Part shown: in pieces, positions 1-9,006 of the stretch
How the letters are laid out: every line of letters starts with the position of its first letter
Numbering within the stretch: position 1 is the stretch's first letter
From: Comamonas sp. lk
Lineage (GTDB): Bacteria; Pseudomonadota; Gammaproteobacteria; Burkholderiales; Burkholderiaceae_C
Direction of reading: 5' to 3'
Assembly: GCA_945898115.1 (NCBI GenBank)
Contig: CAMDHS010000002.1
Span: 1 to 42,648 of the forward strand
DNA length: 42,648 nt
The notes under the pieces: generated by a model
Seen by the model: only the letters and a program-made list of their open reading frames with translations
What the model was told of the DNA's origin: nothing
Databases searched by the model: none
Translations under genes and position numbers: made by a program

Positions 1-869
1 CCGTGGCGCAGCGCGGTCAGAAGCTGCGCATGCAAACCGCTGACATGAAACAAAGGCACGGCCGTGAGCGTGGTCGGGGGCAGGCCGCGCGCCATCATGG
101 CGGCCACGATGTCGGGCGAGGTCATCGCCGACATGGCGCCAATAAAGTCGATATTGAACAGCGCTTGGCACAGCGCCCGGTGGCTGGACAAAACCCCTTT
201 GGCCTGGCTGCTGGCGCCCGAGGTAAACAAAATCAGCGCCGGATCGTGGGTGTTGAGCCTAGGCGTCGTAAAGGGGGGTGCTCCAGCGGCGGTAGCGTCG
301 TGCCACGCTTGGCTGGGCTGCCCTTGCGCGTCGTCTACACACAGGCAGGGCAGCTGCAAGGCGGGCAGGTCGTCCTGCACCAGGGCCAGGCGGTCGTGGT
401 CGGCGATCAGCAAGCACGCCTGCAGCGATTGCAGGCTAGGAAGCAATTCTTCGCGCAGGCCAAAGCTGTTGAGCGGCGCCGGTACCGCACCGGCCAGGGC
501 CACGGCTACAAAAGCAAGCGCCCACTGCGGACGGTTGCGCATGGCAATGGCCACGCGTTGACCGGGAAGCAAGCCATGCTCGGTTTGCAGGCGCGCGGCC
601 AAGGCGTCGGCCGCGTTAAAAAATTGCGTGAACGTCCAGCGCTCGTCCTCAAACACCAAAAACTCGCGCTCGCCATAGACCCGTCCGGCATCGAGCAAGG
701 CCGGCAGCGTGGCAAAGGCCTTGCGGTAGGCGACCATGGCGCTCCCAGCCACATCGACGCTTTGCAGCTCGAATGGCGCGCCCGGACCGGTCAATTGGGC
801 GCGGCTGCGCGCGGCCAGCGCAAGCAGGTCTGCATCGTCTGCGGACAGGGAGGGGTTTGTGGTGGACAT
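1..869 (-). CDS. AMP-dependent acyl-CoA synthetase, N-terminal part (3' end outside the window)
   Basis: About 289 N-terminal residues of an ANL-superfamily acyl-CoA ligase, which would activate a carboxylate via an acyl-adenylate. Reading the minus strand from the ATG at 869 gives MSTTNPSLSADDADLL, then a typical adenylation N-lobe with GQRVAIAMRNRPQWA and LILFTSG. The ATP-binding P-loop is unusual: TSGASSQAKGV instead of the family's TSGTTGxPKGV, so the second Thr, the Gly and the Pro are replaced. The fold continues normally after it (AVPLFHVSGLH). It starts 3 bp after the stop of the acyl-CoA dehydrogenase gene ahead of it and is the last gene seen of the side-chain operon. The substrate is probably a steroid or side-chain acid (inference). 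The altered P-loop could mean weak or altered adenylation. Confidence 0.85.
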   Translation of the reverse strand, partial: MSTTNPSLSADDADLLALAARSRAQLTGPGAPFELQSVDVAGSAMVAYRKAFATLPALLDAGRVYGEREFLVFEDERWTFTQFFNAADALAARLQTEHGLLPGQRVAIAMRNRPQWALAFVAVALAGAVPAPLNSFGLREELLPSLQSLQACLLIADHDRLALVQDDLPALQLPCLCVDDAQGQPSQAWHDATAAGAPPFTTPRLNTHDPALILFTSGASSQAKGVLSSHRALCQALFNIDFIGAMSAMTSPDIVAAMMARGLPPTTLTAVPLFHVSGLHAQLLTALRH

Positions 870-872
870 ACC

Positions 873-2021
873 TTAAATGCCTCGCAGTTGAGCATAGCGC
901 GCGCGGTGAAAAACTCCGTCACCCAGGCATTGCTGCACCAGGCGGGCACGTTTGACGTACAGGCCCAGGTCCAGCGCATCGGTCACACCAATGCCACCGT
1001 GCATCTGCACGGCTTCGTTCATGGCTTTCTCGCACAAGTCCGAGGCGCGTGCCTTGGCCAGGCTGGCCAACAGGGGCAACTCGGGGTCGCCCTGGTCGAT
1101 GGCGTCTAGCGCGGCCAACACACAGCTTTGCAGCATTTCAATCTCGGTATACAGGCGCGCCATGCGGTGTTGCAAGGCCTGGAAGGAGCCAATCGGCACG
1201 CCAAACTGCACCCGCTCTTTGAGGTAGGCCAAGGTGGTGTCAAAGGCATAGCGGATGAGGCCCATCGCCTCCGCAGCCAGGCAGATGCGGCCCAGGTCCA
1301 GGGCGGCGTCCAGCGCTTGGGCGCTGTCAGGGCAGGCGGCCAACAAGGCGTCTGCGGGCAGCAGCACGCCAGCGAGTTGCATGCGCGCATAGTTACGGCT
1401 GTCGGCCATGTGCAAGGGCTGCACCTGCAAGCCTGGCGTGTCGGCCGCCATCACAAACAGGCCGATGTTTCCCGCACCCGCATCCGCACCCGCACCACCA
1501 TCGAGCCGGGCGGTCACGACAAAGGCGTCGGCACCCAGGCCGTCGATCACAAACCATTTTTCACCCTGCACATGCCATTGACCCGCCTCCAGGCGCGCAC
1601 GGGTGGCAATGCGATGCGGGTCGTGGCGTCCGCTTTCGTCCATCGCCAGCGCCAGCGCCAAGCGGCCTTCGATAAGGGGCGCGAGCCAGCGCGCTTTTTG
1701 GACGGCATCACCCGCATTGCTTAACAGGCTGCCGCACAGCACGGCCGACGACAACAAAGGCAAGGCCGCGAGGTGGCGGCCGCAGGCCTGAAAGACGCCG
1801 CCCATGCCCCTATAGCCCACGCCCAGTCCGCCATCGTCTTCTGAAAAAACGGCGGCGGGCCAGCCCAGATCAATCACTTGTTGCCAAAGGGCTGGGTCCA
1901 TCGCCTGCGCCACGCCGCTGTCGCGGATGCGCCGCTGCAGCGATACCGGGGACTGCGCGGCCAAAAACACCTCGGCGCTGTGCACGAGCTGGCGCTGTTC
2001 TTCATTGCGCAAAAAGCCCAT
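873..2021 (-). CDS. acyl-CoA dehydrogenase, small partner subunit
   Basis: A 382-residue acyl-CoA dehydrogenase-fold protein starting MGFLRNEEQRQLVHSAEVFL. The C-terminal half has the usual RVQFGVPIGSFQALQHRMA and QMHGGIGVTDALDLGLYVKR motifs. It lacks the helix-G ER glutamate found in the partner encoded immediately before it (3 bp away), and it has a divergent C-terminus. Steroid acyl-CoA dehydrogenases are commonly alpha2beta2 heteromers made from two adjacent genes, only one of which carries the catalytic base; that is the best reading here. It likely acts with the 2025-3212 product in alpha,beta-desaturation of a steroid side-chain CoA ester, analogous to Scd1AB of Pseudomonas Chol1 (inference). 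The assignment to the family is firm, the substrate is not. Confidence 0.88.
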   Translation of the reverse strand: MGFLRNEEQRQLVHSAEVFLAAQSPVSLQRRIRDSGVAQAMDPALWQQVIDLGWPAAVFSEDDGGLGVGYRGMGGVFQACGRHLAALPLLSSAVLCGSLLSNAGDAVQKARWLAPLIEGRLALALAMDESGRHDPHRIATRARLEAGQWHVQGEKWFVIDGLGADAFVVTARLDGGAGADAGAGNIGLFVMAADTPGLQVQPLHMADSRNYARMQLAGVLLPADALLAACPDSAQALDAALDLGRICLAAEAMGLIRYAFDTTLAYLKERVQFGVPIGSFQALQHRMARLYTEIEMLQSCVLAALDAIDQGDPELPLLASLAKARASDLCEKAMNEAVQMHGGIGVTDALDLGLYVKRARLVQQCLGDGVFHRARYAQLRGI

Positions 2022-2024
2022 GGA

Positions 2025-3212
2025 TTAGCCCGGCAGGCCAAGCACGCGCTTGGCAATGATGTTGAGTTGAATCTCGCTGCTTCCGCCCGAGATGATGTAG
2101 GTCTTGGACAGCAGCAGCAAGCGGCTCATGGCGTGCTCGTCGGCGCTAAATTCCTCGCCCTCCCAACTCAGACCGCGCAGACCCATGACCTGGGTCAGCA
2201 GCTCGTACTTGGCCACTTCTTGCTCGGTTTGCACCAGTTTCATGATGGAAACCGGGCCGCTGATGGGCATTCCCGCCGTGCCCTCTTGTTTGACGCGCTG
2301 GTGCGTGAGCGTAAAGGCGTGTGAGTCCATGAGCAATGCAGCCAGCCGGTCGCGCCAAATGGGCTCGCGCAGCGCGCCGTCGTCGTCGTACAAATAGGGT
2401 CGGGCCACCGCCAGCGCGTCGTGGGACGGGGCCGCGCCTTCGCTGAACTTGGACATGGCGCTGCGCTCGTGCTGCAGCAGTTTTTTGGCCACCGTCCAGC
2501 CGTCGTGCAGTTGGCCCACCAGTTGGTCGGCAGGAACCTGCACATCGTCAAAAAAGACCTCGCAAAAACTCGATTTCCCGCTGATTAGCTCAATGGGTTT
2601 GACCGTGATGCCCGGCGTCTTCATATCGATCAGCAAAAAACTGATGCCCGCTTGCTTGCTGGCGCTGGAGTCGGTGCGCACCAGGGCGTACATCCAGTCG
2701 CCTTGGTCACCGTAAGACGTCCAGATCTTGGAGCCGTTGACAACAAAGTTGCCTTGCCCGTCTTGCACCGCTGCGGTGCGCAAGTTGGCCAGGTCGGAGC
2801 CGGCGTTGGGCTCGCTAAAGCCTTGGCACCAGCGCACCCGGCCTTGCATCATGGGAATCAGGTGTTGCTGTTTTTGCGCTTCGCTACCTACCTCGAGCAG
2901 TACCGGCCCGAGCATCCACACGCCCAGGTTGAACTGCGGCTGGCGGCAGCCCAGCGCCAACATTTCTTCCTCCAGTACCCGCGCTTGCTTGGTGCTGAGG
3001 CCGCCGCCGCCGTAGGCGCTGGGCCAGTCCGGGGCAAACCAGCCGCGCTCACGCATGCGCTCAAACCACAGTCTTTGGTCTTCGCTGCCAAAACGCAGCT
3101 GCGAGCCGCCCCAGACCATTTCGTCAGGGGTGATGGGCAGGCGCATCGAGGCCGGGCAGTTGGCCTGCAGCCATGCGCGCACCTCGGTGCGCCACGCCTT
3201 GGCCTCTACCAC
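2025..3212 (-). CDS. acyl-CoA dehydrogenase, large catalytic subunit
   Basis: A 395-residue acyl-CoA dehydrogenase. Visible features are an N-terminal helical domain (MVEAKAWRTEVRAWLQANCP), the flavin-domain motif GFSEPNAGSDLANL (about residues 131-144), KIWTSYGDQGDWMYALVRTD, and the C-terminal GGSSEIQLNIIAKRVLGLPG. Glu249 in LLQHERSAMSK lies where FadE29-type subunits carry the catalytic base. The gene overlaps the ligase gene ahead of it by 7 bp and is followed 3 bp later by a small partner dehydrogenase gene. It forms one of three large/small dehydrogenase pairs in the window. The probable role is desaturation of a steroid side-chain acyl-CoA (inference from context). Confidence 0.9.
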   Translation of the reverse strand: MVEAKAWRTEVRAWLQANCPASMRLPITPDEMVWGGSQLRFGSEDQRLWFERMRERGWFAPDWPSAYGGGGLSTKQARVLEEEMLALGCRQPQFNLGVWMLGPVLLEVGSEAQKQQHLIPMMQGRVRWCQGFSEPNAGSDLANLRTAAVQDGQGNFVVNGSKIWTSYGDQGDWMYALVRTDSSASKQAGISFLLIDMKTPGITVKPIELISGKSSFCEVFFDDVQVPADQLVGQLHDGWTVAKKLLQHERSAMSKFSEGAAPSHDALAVARPYLYDDDGALREPIWRDRLAALLMDSHAFTLTHQRVKQEGTAGMPISGPVSIMKLVQTEQEVAKYELLTQVMGLRGLSWEGEEFSADEHAMSRLLLLSKTYIISGGSSEIQLNIIAKRVLGLPG

Positions 3213-5011
3213 ACGATTTCCTGCAGCTGGTCCAACGCGGTCAGTGCCGCATAGGTTTTGTGGTCGTCGCGGCGCATGTACAGCGGCTCGGTAATGGCCG
3301 CAGTGTCATAGGCCTGGCGTTGCAAATTGACTTTGCGCAGCTTGTAGTTGCCAGTCATATCGGTGCTGGCCGAGATGCGCACAAAGTAGGGCGCAGCGTA
3401 TGCGGGCAGGCGCTTTAGCGCCAGTTGCCAAAACGCCTGCGGGTCAAACTGCGCGCCTTCTTGCATGACCAGGGCCGCCATGCCAGCGCGTCCCTCGCAG
3501 CCAGGCACCTGCACGCCGTAGACGGTGATGGCGTCGAGACCAGGAAAATCGCCCAAAGCGTCGGCTACTTCGGTGGTGGACACGTTTTCGCTCTTCCAAC
3601 GGTAGGTGTCGCCAATGCGGTCTACAAACCAAAAATAGCCGTCCTCGTCATAGCGCAGCAAGTCGCCCGAGGACCACCAGGCATCGCCTGGCCCAAACAC
3701 ATTGCGCAGAATCTTGCTCTCGGTGGCCGCCGCCGAGGTGTAACCTTCAAAGCGCCCGCCCACCACATCAGGAATATTGATGATCATGCCAATTGCTTCG
3801 CCGACTTCGCCGGGTGCGCACAGCTGCAAATAGCCGTTTTCGTCGCGCAGATGGCATTGGTTGTCTGCGTCATAGCGCACCAGGCGCAGGTTGGACTTTT
3901 CCCAAAACGGGATGCGCCCGCACGAGCCCATGCGGTTGTCTAGGTTGATGGTGTTGGTGTTGGCTTCGGTCGCGCCCCAACCCTCGTAAATTTCAAACTC
4001 GCCAAAGCGACGTACCCACTGCTCCCACACTTCGCTGGCCATGCCGGCACCCACCATTTTGCGCAGACTGTGTTCGCGCTCGCCGGCTTGCACCGGTGTG
4101 GTGAGTAAAAAGCGAACGATTTCGCCCACGTACTGGCAGATAGTGACATGGTGGCGGTGCACGTCGGCCCAAAACTCGCTGCGGCTGAATTTTCGGCGCA
4201 GCACCAAGCTGGCACCGCTGGCAATCGCCGTGGCGCCCACCGAGAGCGAGGCCGCACCGTGGTACAGCGGCAAAAAGCAATAAAAGCAATCGCTGGGCTG
4301 CACGTTCATGGTGGTTTGCATCACGTCGCCCGTGATCAGCCAACGCGCATGGCTGATGACCGCGGCCTTGGGCAGCCCGGTCGTGCCCGAGGTAAAGATG
4401 TACACGGCTGGGTTTTCGCCCACCAGGCCAGCGCGCCATGCGGCTGGCGGGTTGCTGGTGTCACTTCGCAACGCCAGCGCTTGCAAATCAAGGGCGCAAA
4501 CGGCGCGCTCCTGGGCGCTAGCGGGGCGTTCTTCGTCCGGCCAGAGCCAGCAACTGACATCTGCAGGCAGTGCTGTGGCAGCAAATTGCGGGAGGCATTC
4601 CTCGCCCACCACTACGAGCTTGGCGCGGGTTTCACTCAAGCCATGCTCGAGCAATTTGCCGCGCACATTGGTGTTGAGAAAAACGGCCGTGACACCGAGC
4701 TTGGCCAGGCCCAGCCAGACGAACATAAAGCCGGGGCGGTTTTCCATGCACAGCGCCACCACATCGCCGCAGCGCAGGCCGAGCTGGTGGCCGGCATGAG
4801 CAACCTGGTTGATGCTGGCATTGGTTTGCGCGTAGCTCAGGTACAGGTCGCCGTAGCGCAGGCAGGGCCGCTCGGCGTAGCGGCTGGTGCTTTCTTCAAA
4901 GCGCTCGGCCAATGTGTAGGTTTGGGAGGCGCGGTGCCGCTGGCCGGCCTGGGCCCGGTGGTCCAGTTTGGCCTGCGTGACTTCGCGGGGCACGATGAGG
5001 CAGTTTTTCAT
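3206..5011 (-). CDS. FATP-type (very-long-chain/steroid) acyl-CoA ligase
   Basis: A 601-residue ANL ligase of the fatty-acid-transport-protein type. The P-loop YIFTSGTTGLPKAAVISH is canonical (about residues 208-225). It is followed by CFLPLYHGAASL, the adenylate motif YEGWGATEAN, and the hinge region SSGDLLRYDEDGYFWFVDRIGDTYRWKSENVST, then a C-terminal lobe ending TGNYKLRKVNLQRQAYD. FATP-type ligases activate bulky substrates, including the side-chain carboxylates of bile acids and cholestenoates (family knowledge), which fits its position between chsE2-like and other acyl-CoA dehydrogenase genes. It starts 26 bp after the chsE2-like stop and overlaps the next gene by 7 bp. The exact chain length of the substrate cannot be read from the sequence. 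Confidence 0.9.
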   Translation of the reverse strand: MKNCLIVPREVTQAKLDHRAQAGQRHRASQTYTLAERFEESTSRYAERPCLRYGDLYLSYAQTNASINQVAHAGHQLGLRCGDVVALCMENRPGFMFVWLGLAKLGVTAVFLNTNVRGKLLEHGLSETRAKLVVVGEECLPQFAATALPADVSCWLWPDEERPASAQERAVCALDLQALALRSDTSNPPAAWRAGLVGENPAVYIFTSGTTGLPKAAVISHARWLITGDVMQTTMNVQPSDCFYCFLPLYHGAASLSVGATAIASGASLVLRRKFSRSEFWADVHRHHVTICQYVGEIVRFLLTTPVQAGEREHSLRKMVGAGMASEVWEQWVRRFGEFEIYEGWGATEANTNTINLDNRMGSCGRIPFWEKSNLRLVRYDADNQCHLRDENGYLQLCAPGEVGEAIGMIINIPDVVGGRFEGYTSAAATESKILRNVFGPGDAWWSSGDLLRYDEDGYFWFVDRIGDTYRWKSENVSTTEVADALGDFPGLDAITVYGVQVPGCEGRAGMAALVMQEGAQFDPQAFWQLALKRLPAYAAPYFVRISASTDMTGNYKLRKVNLQRQAYDTAAITEPLYMRRDDHKTYAALTALDQLQEIVW

Positions 5012-5037
5012 GCGCGTTTGTGTTTTTCTGTTGGGGC

Positions 5038-6219
5038 CTAGCGCACCGCGCGTGGCATCTGCAGGCCAAACTGCGCGATCAACTCGCGCTGGATTTCATT
5101 GGTGCCGCCGCCAAAGGTCAGCGTCGTGGCTGCGCGCACCTCGTATTCCAGGTCGCCCATGAGCAAGTCGGCGCTGCTGCCTTGGCGCACCAGCGCGCTG
5201 TTACCTACGATTTCGATCAGGTTGCGCAAGACCTTGATCACGGTCTCCGAGCCATACACCTTGGTCGCCGAGGCCAGGGCCACGTCCATGCTGCCTTTTT
5301 CCAGGTCGGCGGCGATGCGAAAGTTGATCAGGCGCATGGCTTCCATGCGGGCGTAGCAATCGGCCAGCAGGCGACGCACCCAGGGCAGGTCGATGGCGCG
5401 CTGACCGTTTTCGTTGCGCGCCTTGGCCCAATCGAGCACCCGCTTGTAGGGGCCAAAGACTTTGTCCGACCAAGAGCCCAGGCCCAAGCGCTCGTGGTTG
5501 AGTTGCGAGGTAATCATTTTCCAGCCGCCATGCAGCTCACCCACCAGGCGGTCTGCCGGAACCTGCACATTGTCGTAATACGTGGCTGCGGTGAAGTTGC
5601 CCACCGTGGGGATCATCGTGTGCGAAAAGCCGGGCGTGCCGGTGTCTACGATGAGGATGGAAATGCCTTTGTGTCTTGCCAACTCCTGACTGGTGCGCGC
5701 AGCCAGCCAGATATGGTCTGCCGACTCCACGCCCGAGGTCCACAGCTTGTTGCCGTTGACCACAAAGTGCCCGGTTTGCAGATCGCCTTGCAGACGCGCG
5801 TGGGTGGCCAGTGCGGCCAAATCGGAGCCGGCCTGCGGCTCTGAATAGCCAATCGAAAAAATGATGTCACCCGCCGCAATGCCGGGCAAATAGCGCTCTT
5901 TTTGCGCTTGCGTGCCCGACTCCATCAGGGCCGGTCCGACGGTGCTGATAGTGACAAACGGCAAGGGTGCCCCGGCAATATTGGCTTCCTCGAAAAATAC
6001 CAGCTGCTCGGTGGCGCTTAAGCCCTGGCCCCCGTGTTGCTTGGGCCAGCCGACCGCCAGCCATCCGTCTTGGCCCATTTTGCGCACGGTTTGGCGGTAC
6101 AGCGGGCCGCCCTCGGCGCCGCGCAGGGCCAGGCGTAGCGCGGGCGTCATCAAGGCATTGAAATAGTCACGCACGCGCAAGCGCAAGGCGTGTTGTTCGG
6201 GGCTCAGGTCGATAAACAT
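5038..6219 (-). CDS. chsE2: ChsE2/FadE29-like steroid acyl-CoA dehydrogenase, catalytic subunit
   Basis: A 393-residue acyl-CoA dehydrogenase that follows FadE29 (ChsE2) of Mycobacterium tuberculosis along its length as I recall it: MFIDLSPEQ start, GWPKQHGGQGL, IGYSEPQAGSDLA, ATYYDNVQVPADRLVGE, SQLNHERLGL and TFGGGTNEIQRELIA near the end. Glu243 in NHER aligns with the FadE29 catalytic base. In actinobacteria ChsE1-ChsE2 is an alpha2beta2 enzyme that desaturates 3-oxo-4-pregnene-20-carboxyl-CoA, the last C3 remnant of the side chain. Its partner is probably the 7822-8979 product; chsH1 and ltp2-like genes lie between them. A purine-rich stretch just before the ATG at 6219 is a plausible ribosome site. 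Confidence 0.92.
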   Translation of the reverse strand: MFIDLSPEQHALRLRVRDYFNALMTPALRLALRGAEGGPLYRQTVRKMGQDGWLAVGWPKQHGGQGLSATEQLVFFEEANIAGAPLPFVTISTVGPALMESGTQAQKERYLPGIAAGDIIFSIGYSEPQAGSDLAALATHARLQGDLQTGHFVVNGNKLWTSGVESADHIWLAARTSQELARHKGISILIVDTGTPGFSHTMIPTVGNFTAATYYDNVQVPADRLVGELHGGWKMITSQLNHERLGLGSWSDKVFGPYKRVLDWAKARNENGQRAIDLPWVRRLLADCYARMEAMRLINFRIAADLEKGSMDVALASATKVYGSETVIKVLRNLIEIVGNSALVRQGSSADLLMGDLEYEVRAATTLTFGGGTNEIQRELIAQFGLQMPRAVR

Positions 6220-6230
6220 GGAGATTTCTC

Positions 6231-7409
6231 TTATTCTTTGCCCAAAATCAGTCCGCTGGTGGGCACGCCGGTGCCGGCGGTGACCAGCACATTGCGCACC
6301 TGGTCTACTTGGTTGACGGCGGTGCCGCGCACCTGGCGCACGGCTTCGGCAATGCCGTTCATGCCGTGGATATAGGCCTCGCCCAATTGGCCGCCATGGG
6401 TGTTAATCGGCAGGCGACCACCGCGCGCATGGTGGCCGGCGCGCACAAATTCCTTGGCCGCGCCGCGCTCGGCAAAGCCGAACTCCTCGAGCTGGGGCAG
6501 CACAAAAGGCGTGAAATGGTCGTAAATCACGGCGGTTTGGATGTCTTTGGGCGAGAGTCCGCTTTGCTCCCACAGTTGGCGCGCCACCAAGCCCATTTCG
6601 GGCAGGCCGGTGATGTCATCGCGGTAGTACGAGGTCATGATCTGCTGGCTGTCGCTGCTGCCTTGGGCCGCGCCTTTGATGATGACGGGGCGGCTTTTCA
6701 TATCGCGCGCCCGCTCGACCGAGGTGATAACCATGGCCACAGCGCCGTCAGACTCCTGGCAGCAATCGAGTAAATGCAGTGGTTCGCAAATCCAGCGCGA
6801 GGCCTGGTGCTCTGCCAAAGTGATCGGTTTTTGGTGAAAAAACGCCGCCGCGTTGGTCGATGCAAAGTCGCGCGCTGCCACGGCGACGCGGCCGAAGTCT
6901 TCACTGGTGGCGCCGTAGGTGTGCATATAGCGGCGGGCAAACATGCCCACCCAAGCCGCTGGCGTGTGAAAGCCGTAGGGCATGTACCAGCCGTAGTTGA
7001 CGTTTTCAAACAGCGGAGAGGACCCAAACCCGTAGTTGCCGTTGCCAAAGCGGTACCAGCTGCGCTCGTTCATGGCGCGGTAGACCACCACCGTGCGGGC
7101 GATACCGGTGGCCACGGCCATGGCTGCATGCAGCACCGGGCCGCAGGCCGCGCCGCCGCCGTGCGGCACTTGCGAGAAAAAACGCACGTTTTTGGCGCCC
7201 AGCAAGCGGGCGATTTCGTATTCGGGCACTTTGTCCACCGAGTAGGAGGAAAAGCCGTCCACCTCGGCGGGGTCTATGCCCGCATCGTTCAGGGCTTGCA
7301 GCGTGGCCTCCATGGCCAGCCGCACCTCGGTGCGCCCGGAATTTTTGGAGAACTCGGTCGCGCCCAAGCCGACGATGGCGGCACGCCCGGAAATGGATAG
7401 TTCGCTCAT
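6231..7409 (-). CDS. ltp2: Ltp2-like steroid side-chain retro-aldolase (thiolase fold)
   Basis: A 392-residue thiolase-superfamily protein of the SCP-x/Ltp2 type. Ltp2 cleaves 17-hydroxy-3-oxo-4-pregnene-20-carboxyl-CoA by retro-aldol reaction to a 17-keto steroid and propionyl-CoA, and needs the DUF35 domain of ChsH2. Visible features are GRAAIVGLGATEFSKNSGR at the N-terminus, YMPYGFHTPAAWVGMFARRY, AVIYDHFTPFVLPQLEEFGF and LPINTHGGQLGEAYIHGMNG. The N-x-x-C-x-S-G nucleophile signature of true thiolases is missing (HGGGAACGP instead). I chose the ATG at 7409 because AAGGA lies about 10 bp ahead of it; an ATG at 7430 would add seven residues. It is flanked by chsH1- and chsE2-like genes as in the actinobacterial igr operon, and is comparable to Sal-type aldolases of Pseudomonas Chol1. 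Confidence 0.9.
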   Translation of the reverse strand: MSELSISGRAAIVGLGATEFSKNSGRTEVRLAMEATLQALNDAGIDPAEVDGFSSYSVDKVPEYEIARLLGAKNVRFFSQVPHGGGAACGPVLHAAMAVATGIARTVVVYRAMNERSWYRFGNGNYGFGSSPLFENVNYGWYMPYGFHTPAAWVGMFARRYMHTYGATSEDFGRVAVAARDFASTNAAAFFHQKPITLAEHQASRWICEPLHLLDCCQESDGAVAMVITSVERARDMKSRPVIIKGAAQGSSDSQQIMTSYYRDDITGLPEMGLVARQLWEQSGLSPKDIQTAVIYDHFTPFVLPQLEEFGFAERGAAKEFVRAGHHARGGRLPINTHGGQLGEAYIHGMNGIAEAVRQVRGTAVNQVDQVRNVLVTAGTGVPTSGLILGKE

Positions 7410-7430
7410 GGCGCTGGGGTCCTTGGGCAT

Positions 7431-7835
7431 TTAGGGAAAGCGGACCCGCACCGTGCCGGTGACATGGCTGCCCATGGCGTTGGCGCCTTTGAAGCTGAGC
7501 TCCACCGTGCGGTCCTGCGTGCGCTTGTCGGTGACGCTGCCGCTAAAGCGCATGGTGTCGCCGGGGTAATTGGGCGCGCCCAGTTTGATTTTGAGGTCGC
7601 ACAAGCGGCTGTGCGGTCCGCTCCAGCCTTGCACAAAGCGTTGCACCAGCCCGTTGGTCGTCAGGATGTTCATAAATACGCCCTGGGAGCCCAGCGCACG
7701 CGCGGCCTCCAGGTCAATATGGCCGGGGAAATAGTCGCGCGTGGCAATGGCCCCGCCGGTGATCAGGGCGGCCGTGATCGGCACGTCCAGCGCCTCTATG
7801 GCCTGGCCTACTTCAATGGCATCAAACGCTTGCAT
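7431..7835 (-). CDS. chsH1: ChsH1-like MaoC enoyl-CoA hydratase subunit
   Basis: A 134-residue single-hotdog MaoC protein. The hydratase dyad is present as Asp34-x4-His39 in ATRDYFPGHIDLEAA, followed by LTTNGLVQRFVQGW and the typical PGDTMRFSGSVTDKR core. ChsH1 pairs with the MaoC domain of ChsH2 to hydrate the steroid 17(20)-enoyl-CoA; the catalytic residues lie in ChsH1 (family knowledge). The same split is seen here, because the MaoC domain of the 9007-9957 product lacks the His. The gene overlaps the preceding acyl-CoA dehydrogenase gene by 14 bp, so the two are probably translationally coupled. Length and neighbours agree with the igr operon gene. Confidence 0.9.
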   Translation of the reverse strand: MQAFDAIEVGQAIEALDVPITAALITGGAIATRDYFPGHIDLEAARALGSQGVFMNILTTNGLVQRFVQGWSGPHSRLCDLKIKLGAPNYPGDTMRFSGSVTDKRTQDRTVELSFKGANAMGSHVTGTVRVRFP

Positions 7836-8979
7836 GCATGGCCTCCTGTGCTGCGCCTTCTTCGGGCGCGTCGTATTTCCAGCCCAGCGCGTCGTGGCTG
7901 GCCAGCCAGTCGCCCAGGGCCAGCAGCTGGTGCTCGCTGCCGCCTAAAGCGGCGCCCAAGGCACGGCTCCAGTACAAAAAGCGGTGGATGGGGTAGGTCA
8001 GGTCCACGCCGATGCCGCCATGGACGTGCTGGGCCATGTGGCCGGCAAAGTGGCCTGCATCATTGGCCAGCACGCGGGTGGCCAGGGCCTGCGGCGCGGC
8101 GCCCAGGCCGGCATCAAGGCGGTAGACCAGTTGCCACAGCGCACTGCGCAGCGCCTCCAGGGCGATGTAGCCATCGGCCATTTGGCCGCTGACCAATTGA
8201 AAGCTGCCAATGGCGCGGCCAAACTGCTGGCGTTCGCTCACGTAGTCCACGGTGCGGCGCAAATGCGCTTGCGTCACGCCCAGTTGCAAAGCGGCCAGGC
8301 ACGCTGCGGCGCGCTGGGCGACCCAGGGCAGGGCGGCTTCGGGCAGCACTTGCCAGGCGGCCAGCGGGCAGTTGTGAAAGTCCAGATCAGCCACTTCCAT
8401 GTGGTGCTGGCTGCGCCCGGTCGTGCGGGCCACGCCAGCGGCGTTCAGGTCCACCATCAAGAGCCGCATCTGCCCATCCAGGCTGCCGGCCAGCAGCGCA
8501 AACCGTGCGCTTTGGCCCAGCCCCACCGCAGGCGTGCGACCGTGCACAACAAAAGCCCCGCCGTGCGACTGCACTTGCAGCGCAGCACCACGGCTGTCCG
8601 AGAGTGCTGACAAGGACAAGGCCATGGGGCTGCCCTCATGCAGCAAAGTCTGCCACAAGCCTTCGGGTGCGGCCACGCCAAAATAGTGCAGCGCGGCCAG
8701 GCCCACTTGCTGCTCCCAGAGGGGCAAGAGCGCCAGGGCGCGGCCTTGTTGCTCCAAGATGCCCATCAGCTCGGTCAGCCCCAGGCCCAGGCCACCGCGT
8801 TCTTGGGGTACCAGTACGGTGTGCAGGCCTGCGGTGATGCACTGCTTCCACAAGTCCTGCATAAAGGGCGCCTGGCCGCTGTCGTGCGCGCGCAGTTGTT
8901 CGTCGCCGCAATAGTCGGCAAACAGGCCTGCGGCCATGTCAGCAAAGGCTTTTTGATCGTCTGTCAGTTCAAAGTTCAT
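7822..8979 (-). CDS. chsE1: ChsE1/FadE28-like acyl-CoA dehydrogenase subunit
   Basis: A 385-residue acyl-CoA dehydrogenase homologue starting MNFELTDDQKAFADMAAGLF. The C-terminal half shows SERQQFGRAIGSFQLVSGQMAD and HVHGGIGVDLTYPIHRFLYW, the pattern of FadE28 (ChsE1). No ER catalytic glutamate is visible at the helix-G position, in line with a non-catalytic but FAD-pocket-completing subunit. The likely partner is the chsE2-like product encoded at 5038-6219. The protein has a C-terminal tail of about 35 residues beyond the core (LGWKYDAPEEGAAQEAMHAS), whose coding sequence overlaps the start of chsH1. It starts 27 bp after the chsH2-like stop. Confidence 0.9.
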   Translation of the reverse strand: MNFELTDDQKAFADMAAGLFADYCGDEQLRAHDSGQAPFMQDLWKQCITAGLHTVLVPQERGGLGLGLTELMGILEQQGRALALLPLWEQQVGLAALHYFGVAAPEGLWQTLLHEGSPMALSLSALSDSRGAALQVQSHGGAFVVHGRTPAVGLGQSARFALLAGSLDGQMRLLMVDLNAAGVARTTGRSQHHMEVADLDFHNCPLAAWQVLPEAALPWVAQRAAACLAALQLGVTQAHLRRTVDYVSERQQFGRAIGSFQLVSGQMADGYIALEALRSALWQLVYRLDAGLGAAPQALATRVLANDAGHFAGHMAQHVHGGIGVDLTYPIHRFLYWSRALGAALGGSEHQLLALGDWLASHDALGWKYDAPEEGAAQEAMHASV

Positions 8980-9006
8980 AGCGGGCTTGAGGGGGGGCCG
9001 GTGGGC

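Noticed and set aside
6231-7409. Calling the Ltp2-like and the 25784-26998 proteins thiolases.
   Set aside because: They have the thiolase fold but lack the nucleophile Cys signature and sit beside DUF35 partners, so aldolase is the better call.
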